DNA of 64,000 nucleotides from Trichoplax sp. H2 (Eukaryota; Placozoa; Uniplacotomia; Trichoplacea): contig NOWV01000001.1 of assembly GCA_003344405.1 (NCBI GenBank), positions 558,001-622,000 on the forward strand. The letters are read 5' to 3'. Numbering within the stretch: the stretch's first letter is position 1; each line of letters starts with the position of its first letter. Position numbers and translations under genes: made by a program. This document shows positions 1-12,142 of the stretch, one piece after another. The notes below the pieces were generated by a model, which did no database searches, was not told the DNA's origin, and saw nothing but the letters and a program-made list of their open reading frames with translations.

Positions 1-13
1 CATTTCATTATAA

Positions 14-1148
14 TTATTTAAGAACACCATCTTTACGAACTGCCGATCGTAAGCAAGATCTTATAAAACTGAAATCGTTATTTTATGGATAAAATTAAGA
101 ATTTATTATTACTATCATTATCAATACTACATTACTGCACCTGGCCTTGGATTCTTCCTTAAGTCTGTCCCTCCTCCTTTTCTTCTTTAGTTTACGTTTT
201 TGATTTTTTGTTAAGATATTCTGCTCAGAAACTTGATCATTCAACGTTATTTCCTTTTTTCCAGGTAACTCCGCAAGATGAATCTTATTTGAGATTTCAC
301 CTACAATATACGTATTCATATAATATTGCATTTGCTCATTTTATTTCCAATTAATTACTAACGTTGCATCCTTTTATAACCTGAATGTTCTTTAGGTCAT
401 AGCTAAACATATTCTAGGAAACGCCTAGCTATTATCTCCTCGGAGGTAAGATAACTGCTCTATTACATCGATATTCGTATGTTTTTGCAACATTACAGTA
501 TTGGCTCACTCAATACAGAAATACGAAACGTTCACACTTATGAAGTAGCAAGTGGCAGTACTAACTGAGGGTTCGTACTAAGGAATCATTGATATATGAT
601 TCATTTTATAATTTTTGTACGGTATGTTGTGCTCGATAAATAAGTTAACGTCTAGTACCCAGTATCACCGTATGAATAAGTAAATCAACTTAGAATAACC
701 GGACCGACATTACTGTACAATGTGCATCAGAGTACTGCAAATCACTATTGTACATACCTACATGCTTCTGTATTTTAGTCTTCCGAGGTAATGCGATGTC
801 GTCAGTATTTGATAAATCATGATCGTCATCATCTTTTGCCCAATTATTGTCCATAATTGGAGGCAGAGATTCTGCACCTTCGCTGTTAACTTTGTTTGGA
901 TCAGTCACATCAGTCATATCTTGTGCATCACTAGAGCTAATATTACTTTCAAATAGATTCGGATATAACTTTTCTAGTACGCGCCTCTTGAAATCTGATG
1001 AATTATAACATTGAAATGGATCGGTTAAAATCTGATAACACAGACTACAGTGTCATTAATTTTACAAGTACAACTAACAGAATTAACCCATTTCTCTGGA
1101 AAATCTTGCTTCCTCATCCTCACTGGTATCCGATCCCGCATCCTCCAT
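14..1148 (-). CDS. CUSTOS-like small acidic/basic protein, four exons
   Basis: Hand-built spliced model on the minus strand: exons 1148-1088, 994-758, 300-141 and 68-14. All introns are GT-AG with phases 1, 1 and 2. The frame stays open for 170 codons and ends in TAA at 14-16. The start ATG opens an acidic Ser/Asp/Glu stretch (SDTSEDEE, residues 6-13) followed by ARFSREM. The middle is acidic (a run of Asp near residue 75). The tail carries a strongly basic segment at about residues 131-145 (KNQKRKLKKKRRRDR) that looks like a nuclear localisation signal. The layout (acidic 'SD..SEDEEA', then F..RV..KL, then KRKLKKK) recalls the CUSTOS family (human C12orf43), reported in Xenopus to bind Dishevelled and modulate nuclear beta-catenin entry. 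That family call is by pattern from memory, not by alignment. The vertebrate protein is longer, around 260 residues. The gene is divergent to the XK-related gene at 4940. The last, 55-nt exon is the least certain part. Confidence 0.5.
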
Positions 1149-4100
1149 CTTTAATGCAATGTACAGTATAGCATTAATAATAAATATCCGAACTGTGTTG
1201 TGAACGAAGACCAAAATGCTGTTCTGTACTGCGCTCAATTACACTTATACTGTATAATACACTACTTGACTGAGTACAGTATACGGTATAAGAGTACTAT
1301 CGTAGCGGGGAAGACGGTCTAACTTGATATATACTGTACAGTATGAAGAAATCACTATCCGACCATCAGGCCGTCTGCCTGTATGTCTGTATCAGGCCCG
1401 GCTCGGACTGCCGGACTGCTGTAATATAAGCAGAAAGAGAAGGTGACCAATGGCGGTACAGAAAGCTTTTTCTTTTACCTATTACAGAGTAATTGCATCG
1501 AGCATATGCAGTTTTTTTTACTTTTATGATATTGCATGAATAACGGTGTACAATAGCTCTGATTGCTGTATACATGCGCGATATCATTAATAATATACAT
1601 ATATATGCGAGTACAATCTACTATTACAGTCATATTTTTTAGATATGGGATTTTCGAGATTTTTACCTATGGCTTTCCATTTTTTTCTTCCCAATTTTGA
1701 CTGTATAGCACCGGTATACTACAATATGTTATATACCAGTTGGTAAATTCCCTGCTCGCGATATTTTGCGAGGTTGTTTTTGAACATAATACAGTATTTC
1801 AATATATGTACTGTATAATTTTACTACATTTCTTTGTATGGTCTTAATCTCGTGCAACTCAATAATATTTCGTATTTCTTATGTTATGAACGATACTCAG
1901 AAATTGTTGGGACATGTGCTGTTGTGCACTTACACGCAGGCCCTCCGACAATGGTAATATCACACATATCATAGATAATAAATACTTTATAGTAAATATC
2001 TAGACTAATATTTTGTCAAATGTCATCCTTATTTTCGTTTTAGGCACCTATAAAAGCGTAGTCCTATCATAGATTAACCGATTAAATCGGTTCGCATCTC
2101 TTTATCTGATAGGCCCTAATTTAGAGCAAGTTACTTTTCGATATAGAACAGTGGTACTCTTGCTAAATTATCGACTCAGATGTAATTTCGTCGATCAGAT
2201 ATCTTACTATGAGATCATAATTTACAAAAATAATTTATCTTATAACAAAAATAAATTTACTGCATTAATTCTTACTAATCAATAATTCATATTCATTCAT
2301 TTACACGCTCTTACAAGCTACGTACAGTAGACGGTATCTGCAGTCTCTACTGTATATAACATCGTGCCCTGGCGTACCGATCAAAATTTTACTTGGTCTA
2401 CAACGCTACACGTGCACAGTATTAGCTTGTGCCATAAGCTTTATGCGCTTATACACAGTACCCGTGCGATAATCTCTCTACCGACAGATTATGACGATCT
2501 TAAATGGACTATTAAAATTTTGAGAATTTTTCTAGAATATTAGTTTTAACCGATAAAAGCATTATCGAAATTTAAGGTATCCTGAATTAAGTTATGTACA
2601 CAAATTTCAAGTTTGACTACAACAATTAATGTCCACCCAGGGGTTACTCAACGATTTTCCCCTCCGGTCCACCTTACTACTATATTACAGTCATCTAAAA
2701 TGAAAGCGTTTCAAAGTTGCTGCAATATAGTAAATGACTACGGTATACGAGTATATTTGTACAATACTAATCATTATACGGTTAGCATAGAATATGCATA
2801 CAGATAGAACCATATTACATTCTACTATTTTGCTACTTATCCACAGTAATTAGGATATTATAATATTTTTATCATATTTTTTCTTAAAATGAAACTACTG
2901 AATTACTTCATACGTGTAGGTAGATTTAAATTACGTTATTTAAGTAAGTTTACATTTCAATGTAGAAATGTAAACTGGACGCCGTAGCGGATTTAAAAGT
3001 GTGTATTCATCGTTTACTTTAACGGCATATCATGGATTACTAAATTACCGCTTAATCCATAGGGTACCCCTATTACACCAACGTAGTGTACGCATGTACT
3101 CGTAGCATATTGAACTACATTCATTTTGTTTTAAGCAAGAAAACTTTGATTGCAATTCATTATTATATACTGTACATCTAAATATACATATATAGAGAGA
3201 GATATTATGCAGCATTTATCAGTACCATAGTATGTTTTTCCTAATTATAATTAGATGGTGATATTATTCGTTAACAAGTTCAAGCAGTCGTAGCACCTAG
3301 ATTGTAGCTTAAGTTAAATAACTCATCACGTAACTAATTTAAATACTGTTACATTTAGTTTCACTCTTTATAAACTCATTTTTTAAATCTGTGTCATATT
3401 TGTCAGGAATGTTAACTTTCATCCATACAATCCATTTTCAAGCGCTACATAATGTAACAGATGAATTGTTCGCTATACTATTCATGAATATATTAAAAAT
3501 TATTAAATAAATCTACCGCTTCTAGTGAGTAGAAATAATCGTTAGCCAATAGCAATTGCCTATGCGGAGAGAAATTCCACCGTATTCTATTCGTTCTTTG
3601 CATCTTCTCCTCCCCTTTTACAAGGACCCAATACTGTATTAATGTAATTCTACAATTAAACAATCATTCCTATCGCAATTCAGTTCTACTGTCTAGATCA
3701 ATCTTACTTTGTAATTTTTTTCATTATCTTAGTAATAATTATATCAAATATGGCTCCGAAGTTGGATTGAGTTGATATCGTTGGCAGACAGCGTTAATTG
3801 AAAAAATTTCTTAAACAAAGAAAATGATAATAACATCTTACGTCATATTATAAATTTTTAATTACCGAAATGTTGAATATTGGATGAAATGCGTAAAAGC
3901 CGTATCTTTTAATAGCCCTATAAATTACGACAGATTTTTTAACTCCGCTATAATTATCTATTTATAATTTAAATCAAAATTAAGAAGAAACATAACGTGA
4001 ACGCAGATGAAGGCGCTACTTAATTAGATTGCTGACTATATTATTGACATAGTATTGTTACAAACAACGAAGTTCTATTACTTTAATAGAGGTCAAAATA

Positions 4101-4939
4101 ATTGCTATGCTAGCTTTGAATTGGGTTGTTGTTTATAATCGCTAGATTACTTCTTGACGGGACAAAAAACACTATTGTTGTCAGCAATTGATATTATCAT
4201 AGCAATAGTAGATTAGCCTATAAGGTAGCATAAAAAAGTACACAGTCAACTCGGTCATCAATTACTTTTCTATTGACTAACGATGATTCATAAACTCATC
4301 TTTTATACGTGCACTGTCGAATAACAAGATAATAAGTAACGCTGACCTTCCACCTTCCACCAAACCCCGTCAGTATTTTAATTATACTATTGGTAAAGCA
4401 ATATTGACGATATTTTTACCAAATTTGATAGTCTCTACTCCATTGGACTACAGCTTTAAATCGAATCATTTTGCAAAATTTATCTACAATTATAATTATC
4501 TTATTAAACTTGATGGATATTAAAAACTTGTTTTTTCTGTAAGCGTCAAGGAAATTTTGGATCGTATGGTCATCCTCTTTAGCGAAAAATATCACTCGAA
4601 GCCATGCAATAATCTGTAAGAGTACTTCCTTAATTACCATAGACATCAAGTACTGTAAGATTAGTGTTTATAATTCGGATCTAAAGTAGAGAGCATTTAT
4701 CTTGATTCATCACAATTCACTTCAAAAATTTTAATCATACAGTCTAAAAATCGACTTTCTCTTCTTTATCAATCCTTACTGGACATTTCTACATCCTCTG
4801 TAACATTAATTTATTCCCATTAAAAAAACAATATCATTCCGAAATCTTCCTAGATGGCGATAAAGCTGTTACTCTAGTATCAAAGTTTGACTAAGTTATT
4901 GTTAATGGCTTCTTAAGTGATCGTGTAACAAAGCAAAAG
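1149..4939. other. Intergenic region between divergent genes
   Basis: This AT-rich stretch separates the minus-strand CUSTOS-like gene from the plus-strand XK-related gene. I see no ORF with recognisable content. The longest frame (minus strand, 4416-4649) has no family features. Promoters of both genes must lie here or in unseen 5' exons, but I cannot place a TATA box or start site with confidence. Scattered TACAGTA/TACTGTA words occur between about 1240 and 1345. Confidence 0.5.
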
Positions 4940-7900
4940 ATGATCAACATTCTCAAATCGAAAAAAGCGACGAATAAGAGCGCGGATCAAGAAGGCAAAA
5001 GTAATCAACAGAATCAACAGCAGAAAAGCGAAGAAACCAATCACTCTAATGATAACCCTAATCGCGATTTATGTGTCAAAAGTTTATCACTACCGGTGGA
5101 ATTTATTGCGCGAAATAGAAGTCAACTTGAATATGGTCTTGAACGAAAATTTCGATGGTCCAAGAAGCGTTGTTTATTCTATATTTTGAGCGAAATCATT
5201 TTTATCGCTAATTTTACCACCGATATTGTTGTTGGCATCGATTATATTTCTTATGGAAGTACAAGCTGGGGCTGGACAATCATTATCCTAGCTATTGCTT
5301 GCTTACTGTTTCAACAGCTCTTTTCCTTAATTTGGTCAATAAAGCTCTGTAGCAAAGATGGCGAAAATAACAATGCTGGAGTTCCCAACGAAAATGTATC
5401 GAACCACCGTTCCTGGAATGCCTGTCAAACAGGCTTTAAACATCTCTTTTGTCTTAGTCGTCTATATAGGTAAGACCAGAATAAGTATTAGACTTGATAA
5501 ATTATTTGATCATGATAAAAAAGAAGCGGAATTCGCTCTCAACTTGTCTGCTTAATATTATCTTATAATGCTATTTATGCTTTAATCATATTCTGAAACG
5601 TAACTGTCATTGTCAGCCTATGTAAAAAATACTAATAGTAACTAAGTAAATTAAAGATATCGTTGTTAAAGAGTTAAAATTATTCTTTTACTTGAGATGT
5701 TATTTTTGTCTTGGCTGAACAGTCATTTTCTTTTATATCACTTTTTAAAAATAGGATACTAATTACTGTCGTATATTAATCATCGAAACTGATGATACAC
5801 TTTAGTTAAGCAATGCTAATTTCAGGTGTTCTGACCTCCATCAACGTTACTAAAACTGGAAACAATTTTAATACCCTCTACTATATACTCTATTCTTTAA
5901 CATTTGCATTTTAAAATTGAGATTAGCGAGGCATCAAATTGAACATCTATATTCCGATGCCGCCATAGAAAAAACTTGCGTCATAGTAAATATCTTTTGA
6001 TAAATTAATTCACAGAATTAAGCTATATTTTGAGCCTTAGCTTTTTACAGCGTAGATGACAGTTGTGGCTTTTTCTCTCATTTACGCAAAGTGATTCAAA
6101 TATAAAAAATTCTACTGCTAAAATTAGTATCAAATACAGTTAGTGTGACAGTTACATTGTATTGGATCCTTCCTTCCATGTAAGCGTAATATTATCGAGT
6201 CCTACGTAATAATAACATCTTAGGAAGTATTGTATCATCATTACATATTATATGCATTATTTCTGTACAGTAATGCTATAGGTAAGATGGAAGAAAAAGA
6301 TCTCATATGCAATATGTTGCCTTGTTTGCAACGTCCAAGTCGATAAGAAACACTTTACAGTTGCATGATAATGTAGAACTAATTATAACGAATCACTATA
6401 TAGAAACATTCATTAACTAGTCGTCGGTATCATTTCTATTCTGTTGTTAGATAAATCTTTCAGCTGTAGTGCATATTTCAATATTAACAACAAATTAGAT
6501 ATGGAGCCATTTCTTGACTATTTAGATTGTATTACCAAACTGTTATTATCTATTTGAAAACAAGCTCCACGTGCAGCATAATAACACAAATCATCAAACT
6601 GTAGCGTGGCTTGTAATGGCATTAATAGGGATTATCCCTGCTGTTACATTATTCTAAAGTCTGCTGTCGTATGGCTTCATATTTTAGCTGCTCTAAGTCA
6701 ACGGCTATATGAAGCAATCCATCCGAGAATAGATTTAACGCATAATTGGATAAGACACATAAATTGACTTTTAAAATGTACCATACTATATTATTACCAG
6801 AAGGGATCACCCCTACTGTTATATAAGTTCATGCCTGTAAATGTAGTCGCTATCTTCAGATGAAAAGAATTTTAAATGAATATCTTTAAATAACTAGTAT
6901 TTTTGCTATCAATAGTAACTGTTTTAAAGTTATTTCGCGTGATTACTACATCTGAGACTTAAGTATAAATACTTATATAGTCTTTTCTTTTTCGATAAAA
7001 ACTCTTAGGTATATTCATTTAATACATCGAGGTAGAAAGGAACATAATAGGAGAGAGGATACGCTGATTGTATTCGAGCTATTAGAAACTACAGTACTAG
7101 ATGTCATAGAAGCTGCTGTTACTAGTGCACCGCAGTTAACGATTCAATGTTATTTGATGATAGAATTGTCTGAAGTATCGGTACTTCGAGTTATATCAGT
7201 TATCATATCGGCGGTAGAGATTAGCTACGCTATTGCACATCATGCCAGAATATTACGTGAATCGGAAAGCCAGTTACGACCTACAGCTAACACACTTTCT
7301 AAATCAGGTTGGTAATATTTTGATAGTATCTTGTATTCTCGAATATAATAATCCTACAGTGTAAATAATGTAAATATAATCGAGGTATAATTACAGAAAA
7401 ATCATGAGATCTTTATGTATTTATGATTATTGCGTTGAAGAAACGGCGCTGATATGTATCTTGTTGATCTATTAGTAATCTTGACTCTAACAGTAATGAT
7501 AGATATTTGAAGTAAAGTCGTAAAATACGTCACGTTAGAGTATTTAGCTAGTAAAATGCTAGGTAGGGCATTGGCTTACAATAATGACATTTAAGCATGG
7601 ATAACTTAACGGCTACTAACAGCAGCCTATGCAGTAAGGCTAAAATTTCGAAGTAACTATAAAAATATCTTCTTTATGTTAGAATACGATCATAAATATG
7701 TTTCAACTAAGATATTATTATTCTAAACATACTGAATTTTTCCATTATTAAATACAAGATTTGCAATTGCAATTTCATAGCTAGCCAAGGCATGCCGTAA
7801 TTAGTGAATAATGAGAAAAATAATTTTTGTTAAAACTAGGTTGAATGATGTCGATAGTATAGTCGCGAAAGCTAACTATAGTATGTAATAAGAAATTTAC

Positions 7901-9397
7901 TATCCATCATCAATTACTTAAAATATTGAAAATCAAGATTTATTCAAATATAAGTCTTTTCCTTAATGTTTTATCATGTATGAAACTGTAATACTTCATT
8001 GTGCAATTTATTAAACCTGAGTATAACTGCAGAAAATAATTTCCTTTTTGATTTTTAAACAGGTTATTTCGTCTATACCATGTGGCGATTCTGCACAGTA
8101 GCTTCACGAATGATTTTCTTAGGTATCTGCGCATATACTATTGGCATTTACATCTTTGTTATGTTTGCATGCCATTGGATTACGGTAGCTATTATCTCAC
8201 TTTGGGATGGAGCTGGAAATTACTTTGCTTCTCCAATCAGAAAGTATACGTTTTGCATTATGCTTGGCTATATAGATAACTTTTTCTTCCTTAACGTCAA
8301 GCAAGGTTTGTTATTTTACAGTACCATTATTTTAATTTATAAATTCTCTTGCTAGTAAATACATATATTATTGCCTTATTTTTTGTTAACTAGTCTTTTT
8401 TAGTGTTCATGAGATAATATTTAAATTAATTTAATTTATTTTTCATGCATGTATCAGCTAATTATTATTTCCTCTATAATGATTTTATTACGTAGGGAGA
8501 ACTCGAATGCGCTATTTGGTCCATTTTTTTTTACTTTTTGTGGAATTAACTAGTGTAGTTCTGTACTGCTTATTAACTAACAAAATATCTCGACCAGTAG
8601 TCTTACCTGTGCTTTTAACAGCTTTATTATTTTACGTTATTGGAGCTGCTTTTATGATCACCTATTACTGTTGTGCGCACCCAACTAAAGATCGACTTTC
8701 AACATATCTTATGCAGCCACGTTTACCCAAATCAGCAACACGTCAGTCTATTCAACTTTATTATTCTCAAGCTAATTCAAGGAATCCAACACCTAATATC
8801 CAAAGACGTGGAAACGTCCTATCTCAGCCCGGATCGAGACGTCATAGTATAACAGATAATATTGATAATGCAACCGGCAATCTTCCTGTGTTTAGAAAGA
8901 GTATAACTGAATTAGGCTCACAAAGAGAAGGCGAATCTAATCAATTCTTACATCCTAATAAAGCCGCCATCATATTTGCTGATCGATTAGCTAAGTTAAA
9001 CCATGATACAATTGAAGAGGAATCTGCTATTGAACAGACAGTTAGCATAACTATATCGACTGATAGCTATTCTAAACCGAATGAGGTATCAAACGGAGAA
9101 CTCGATATGGCAGAAGTATTTTCAACAAATTCTAGATCAAGTCATGAGGATGATGAAGATATTGCTGCTTCAGATTCCGGTATAGCTATCAGTTCTGGAG
9201 GTAATTCTTACCTATATCGCACTGATATGGTAAGCCAAAGTAAAAGTGTCCAACAAACCATAACGTTGGAAGAAACAAATGGAAATATTGCTATGATTAC
9301 TTCTTCCAAGAAATCAGGAAGTACCGATAAGAGTATTGCAGTAATTGATAAAGGTTCATCAAATAAAATATTAAAATACCGCACTACTACTCTATAA
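4940..9397 (+). CDS. XK-related (XKR) membrane protein, copy A
   Basis: Four exons: 4940-5469, 7009-7307, 8063-8305 and 8496-9397. Phases are 2, 1, 1, all GT-AG, giving 657 residues. XK-related proteins are multi-pass plasma-membrane proteins; several (XKR4/8/9, worm CED-8) scramble phosphatidylserine when cut by caspases. Evidence for the family: a hydrophilic N-terminus of about 75 residues, a first membrane pair with the FTTDIVVGIDYISYG motif, the signature 'SAPQL' in exon 2 (TSAPQLTIQCYLM), the WRF...SRM...CHWITV block in exon 3, and a GRTRMRYLVHFF helix opening exon 4. After the last helix comes a long Ser/Thr-rich cytoplasmic tail of roughly 240 residues, unusually long for the family. 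It contains a DxxD sequence, DNID, at residues 478-481. The ATG at 4940 opens the only frame that joins cleanly to exon 2. It is the 5' member of a tandem pair with copy B. Which vertebrate XKR it matches cannot be told here. Confidence 0.88.
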
Positions 9398-10939
9398 CTT
9401 CATACCTTCAATATTAACTTTACGGTTGCCAAAGTGATCTAAAACTTGCTAGGCACAAATTTTGTTATAATTTTTATTAATGCAGAGTTGACTGAAATTG
9501 CATCGGTGTATGAGTTAAAAATGAAGTTTATTTGCAACCCGTATTAATAAGAATTAATACGATAACTTGATAATTCTTATTTCTAATGTAATTAATTTTT
9601 TTAACTTTATCGTACATTTATGCCTATGTGTTTAACAGTGATCTGTAGGTAGAATACGACACAGTAATGATTATTGAATATAGAAGATATAAACCTGGAG
9701 CAATTATACGCATTTAAGATTTCTTCCTTCTAATAGCGTCTATGCCACGAGTTTTAAGTATTTGAGGCTAAATGAGACTTTATAGTTTCCTACCGAATAT
9801 TTAATGAGATTGATATTACGATCTACAATATCAAACATTTTTGTACCTACTTAAATAGTTTATTAGGATTAGATGTTTATACAGTATATACAGCATATAA
9901 GTAAGCAATGTAATTGTACCGATGTGGCGTTATAAAAAAATTTTCTATCAACAAGAAAGATAGAAAAGAAATCAAGATACAATTCGTGAAACAGCTATTA
10001 CTCAAAGTCCATTATTGATGCTGAATGACACTCCCGATATGGAAATAAATTCATGTGTTAAGTTCTTCTGCTCTATAAGTCCCTGTTCTTCAATGGAGTA
10101 GCTTAAATCTGTTAAATAAAATCCAATCTGTATCATTTCTATTGTATATAGGAGCGATGCTAGTAGTTACTAAACATCACTTCATCAGCTTAGAGTACAA
10201 CTTTTATTATATTACATCTCTTTTAACTTTATATTCAACTGAAGCAGAATCATTATAGTTCTACGACTTCTATTTGAGCTTTTTCCGGTGCTTGCCAATT
10301 TTGTTATGCTTTTTAATCTATTCATTCAAAGTCAATTTATGTAGACGAATAATTTTGATATACATGCATTGTATTAACACTAATCAAGACTCAAGTAAAA
10401 GTGTCTAAATACACTTTGCACGGTAATAATGAATGATATAATTTTACTTCGTCTCTGAGGCTGTAATTGAGAAAGCAATTTACAAATATCCTTTTAACCG
10501 CATATTCGCCTTAGTTGTGTATATCCTGTAATCATGATAGGCTACAAGTATATTGTGCAATAACTTTAATCTAGTATGTTAGTTTACGTGTATACTTCCA
10601 ATGTTTTAAGACAAGAATCTACATCTGCGTTATTTTTAGTTTATTATCGTCAAATTACTGTAAAAATTGTTTTAGAAGAGCAAAATAAAATAAATGAGAA
10701 TACAAGGTAAATTCATGCTATTTCAGCAATTTATAATTAGCGTACGTAGGAATACAATGTCATATCTATACAATATATTCGTTTCACTCTAATTATCCAA
10801 TGATTATCTTCCCTTATACAGTAAAATAATAGATGCATCATAATGATGAAGATATCCCACCAGTAATGATGAATTTTAAAATATCATCTCCTGCTAATGT
10901 AGTATAGCAATCTTACATAGACTATGCCTCCAACAGAAT

Positions 10940-10970
10940 GACTGATTATATAATTATTATATAATCAGTC
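10940..10970. repeat. Perfect 15-bp inverted repeat, 1-nt spacer
   Basis: GACTGATTATATAAT is followed by a single T and then its exact reverse complement. A cruciform or hairpin is possible. Its role is unknown; it could be a remnant of a small transposon end. Confidence 0.85.
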
Positions 10971-11575
10971 GGCAAGAACACTATTAAATCGGATATTGTT
11001 GTTAGCATCCTTTCATAAAACGAGGTCTCGATGGCGTGCTACCGTGAATAGAAAATATAGTCATAGTTAATTTAATCTTTGCACGAAGTGTATGTCAAAC
11101 TCGTATATGCAATATCTCTAAATAGTGGAAATTCCGTATTAGCTATTCATGGAATGACACCGTTTAATTCAGCAAGAGAGGAACTAGTTGATACTAAACA
11201 TAGTACGATTTCGTCTACCTGATGAAATCTTATCATTAATCAATCGATATTCAATTTTTTTGAGCTTTCAAAGAGTATGCAGTTATAAAGAACGGTTTCA
11301 TTTAAGCCAAGAAAGAATACTATAAAGTTCAGTTCTGAATAAATGTACAGTACAGTACTATAACATCACAAAATATCCTCTGTGGACGATAGAATTCTAA
11401 TATTGAAGTAGAATTCTGGAAAAATAGCCCTGGCCTACAAGTGTACAAGAAACATTTATTCCCTGTTATTCCGATGATACTGCACCGGACGGATGCTAAC
11501 CGGAGAGATGGGCGGAAGGAAATGATCACAGGACAGTACAGTACAGGATACTGTACACATTACAGAGTTCATACT

Positions 11576-11614
11576 GTATGGTACTGCGCAGTATGTTACT
11601 GCGCAGTACCATAC
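11576..11614. repeat. Perfect 18-bp inverted repeat, 3-nt loop
   Basis: GTATGGTACTGCGCAGTA, loop TGT, then its exact reverse complement. The arm contains the palindrome TACTGCGCAGTA, so it can fold in more than one way. The hairpin is GC-richer than the region around it and sits at the end of a patch dense in TACAGTAC words. Confidence 0.9.
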
Positions 11615-12142
11615 TTTACACTATAACTTTCAATCGCAAAACAAACATTTATCGTCCAGCTAAAAAGTTTATCGATCGACCAGTTGGATATAACCTAGGC
11701 ATGCTTTCAACGTTCACTTCGGCAATCATGTGCTAGATTGGTTCCATTTTTCCATGTATTTACAGCTATCTTTTAATTAGTGTGTTGGTGCTGTGCTTTG
11801 CTTACTGGCTTAGTGAATTCTCTCAATATTTCAAGCATTCAACGTACATTACTACAAGCAACATACGAGAAATCGCTAACCGAACCGGTGACAGGTCTAC
11901 TGTACAGTGGACGTTACAGTATACAGTTATCTCATCCAATTCTACGCCTAGAATTATTAATTGAATTATTAACAACTAGTTTGAATCAGTAGATGTATTC
12001 GATCCTCGACAATACTAATGTTGACATCGCAAGATTGCTAGCTAACATCCAGATTATAAAAAGGTAGAAAATACACTCATGATTGCGTTATGTCTAGCCA
12101 TTAACCCCTCCGGCCTCGAACGTTACGGTAAATGGTTAAAGG

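Larger units (their letters stand above)
9398..12142. other. Spacer between the two XK-related genes
   Basis: No coding region is recognised. It holds two perfect hairpins (10940-10970 and 11576-11614) and a patch rich in TACAGTAC words (11340-11600, and 11895-11920). Short overlapping frames at 11780-11992 look like chance ORFs. The 3' UTR of copy A and the promoter of copy B must fall here but are not delimited. Confidence 0.5.

Noticed and set aside
4416-4649. 77-codon minus-strand frame
   Set aside because: AT-driven Ile/Lys-rich composition with no motif; likely chance.
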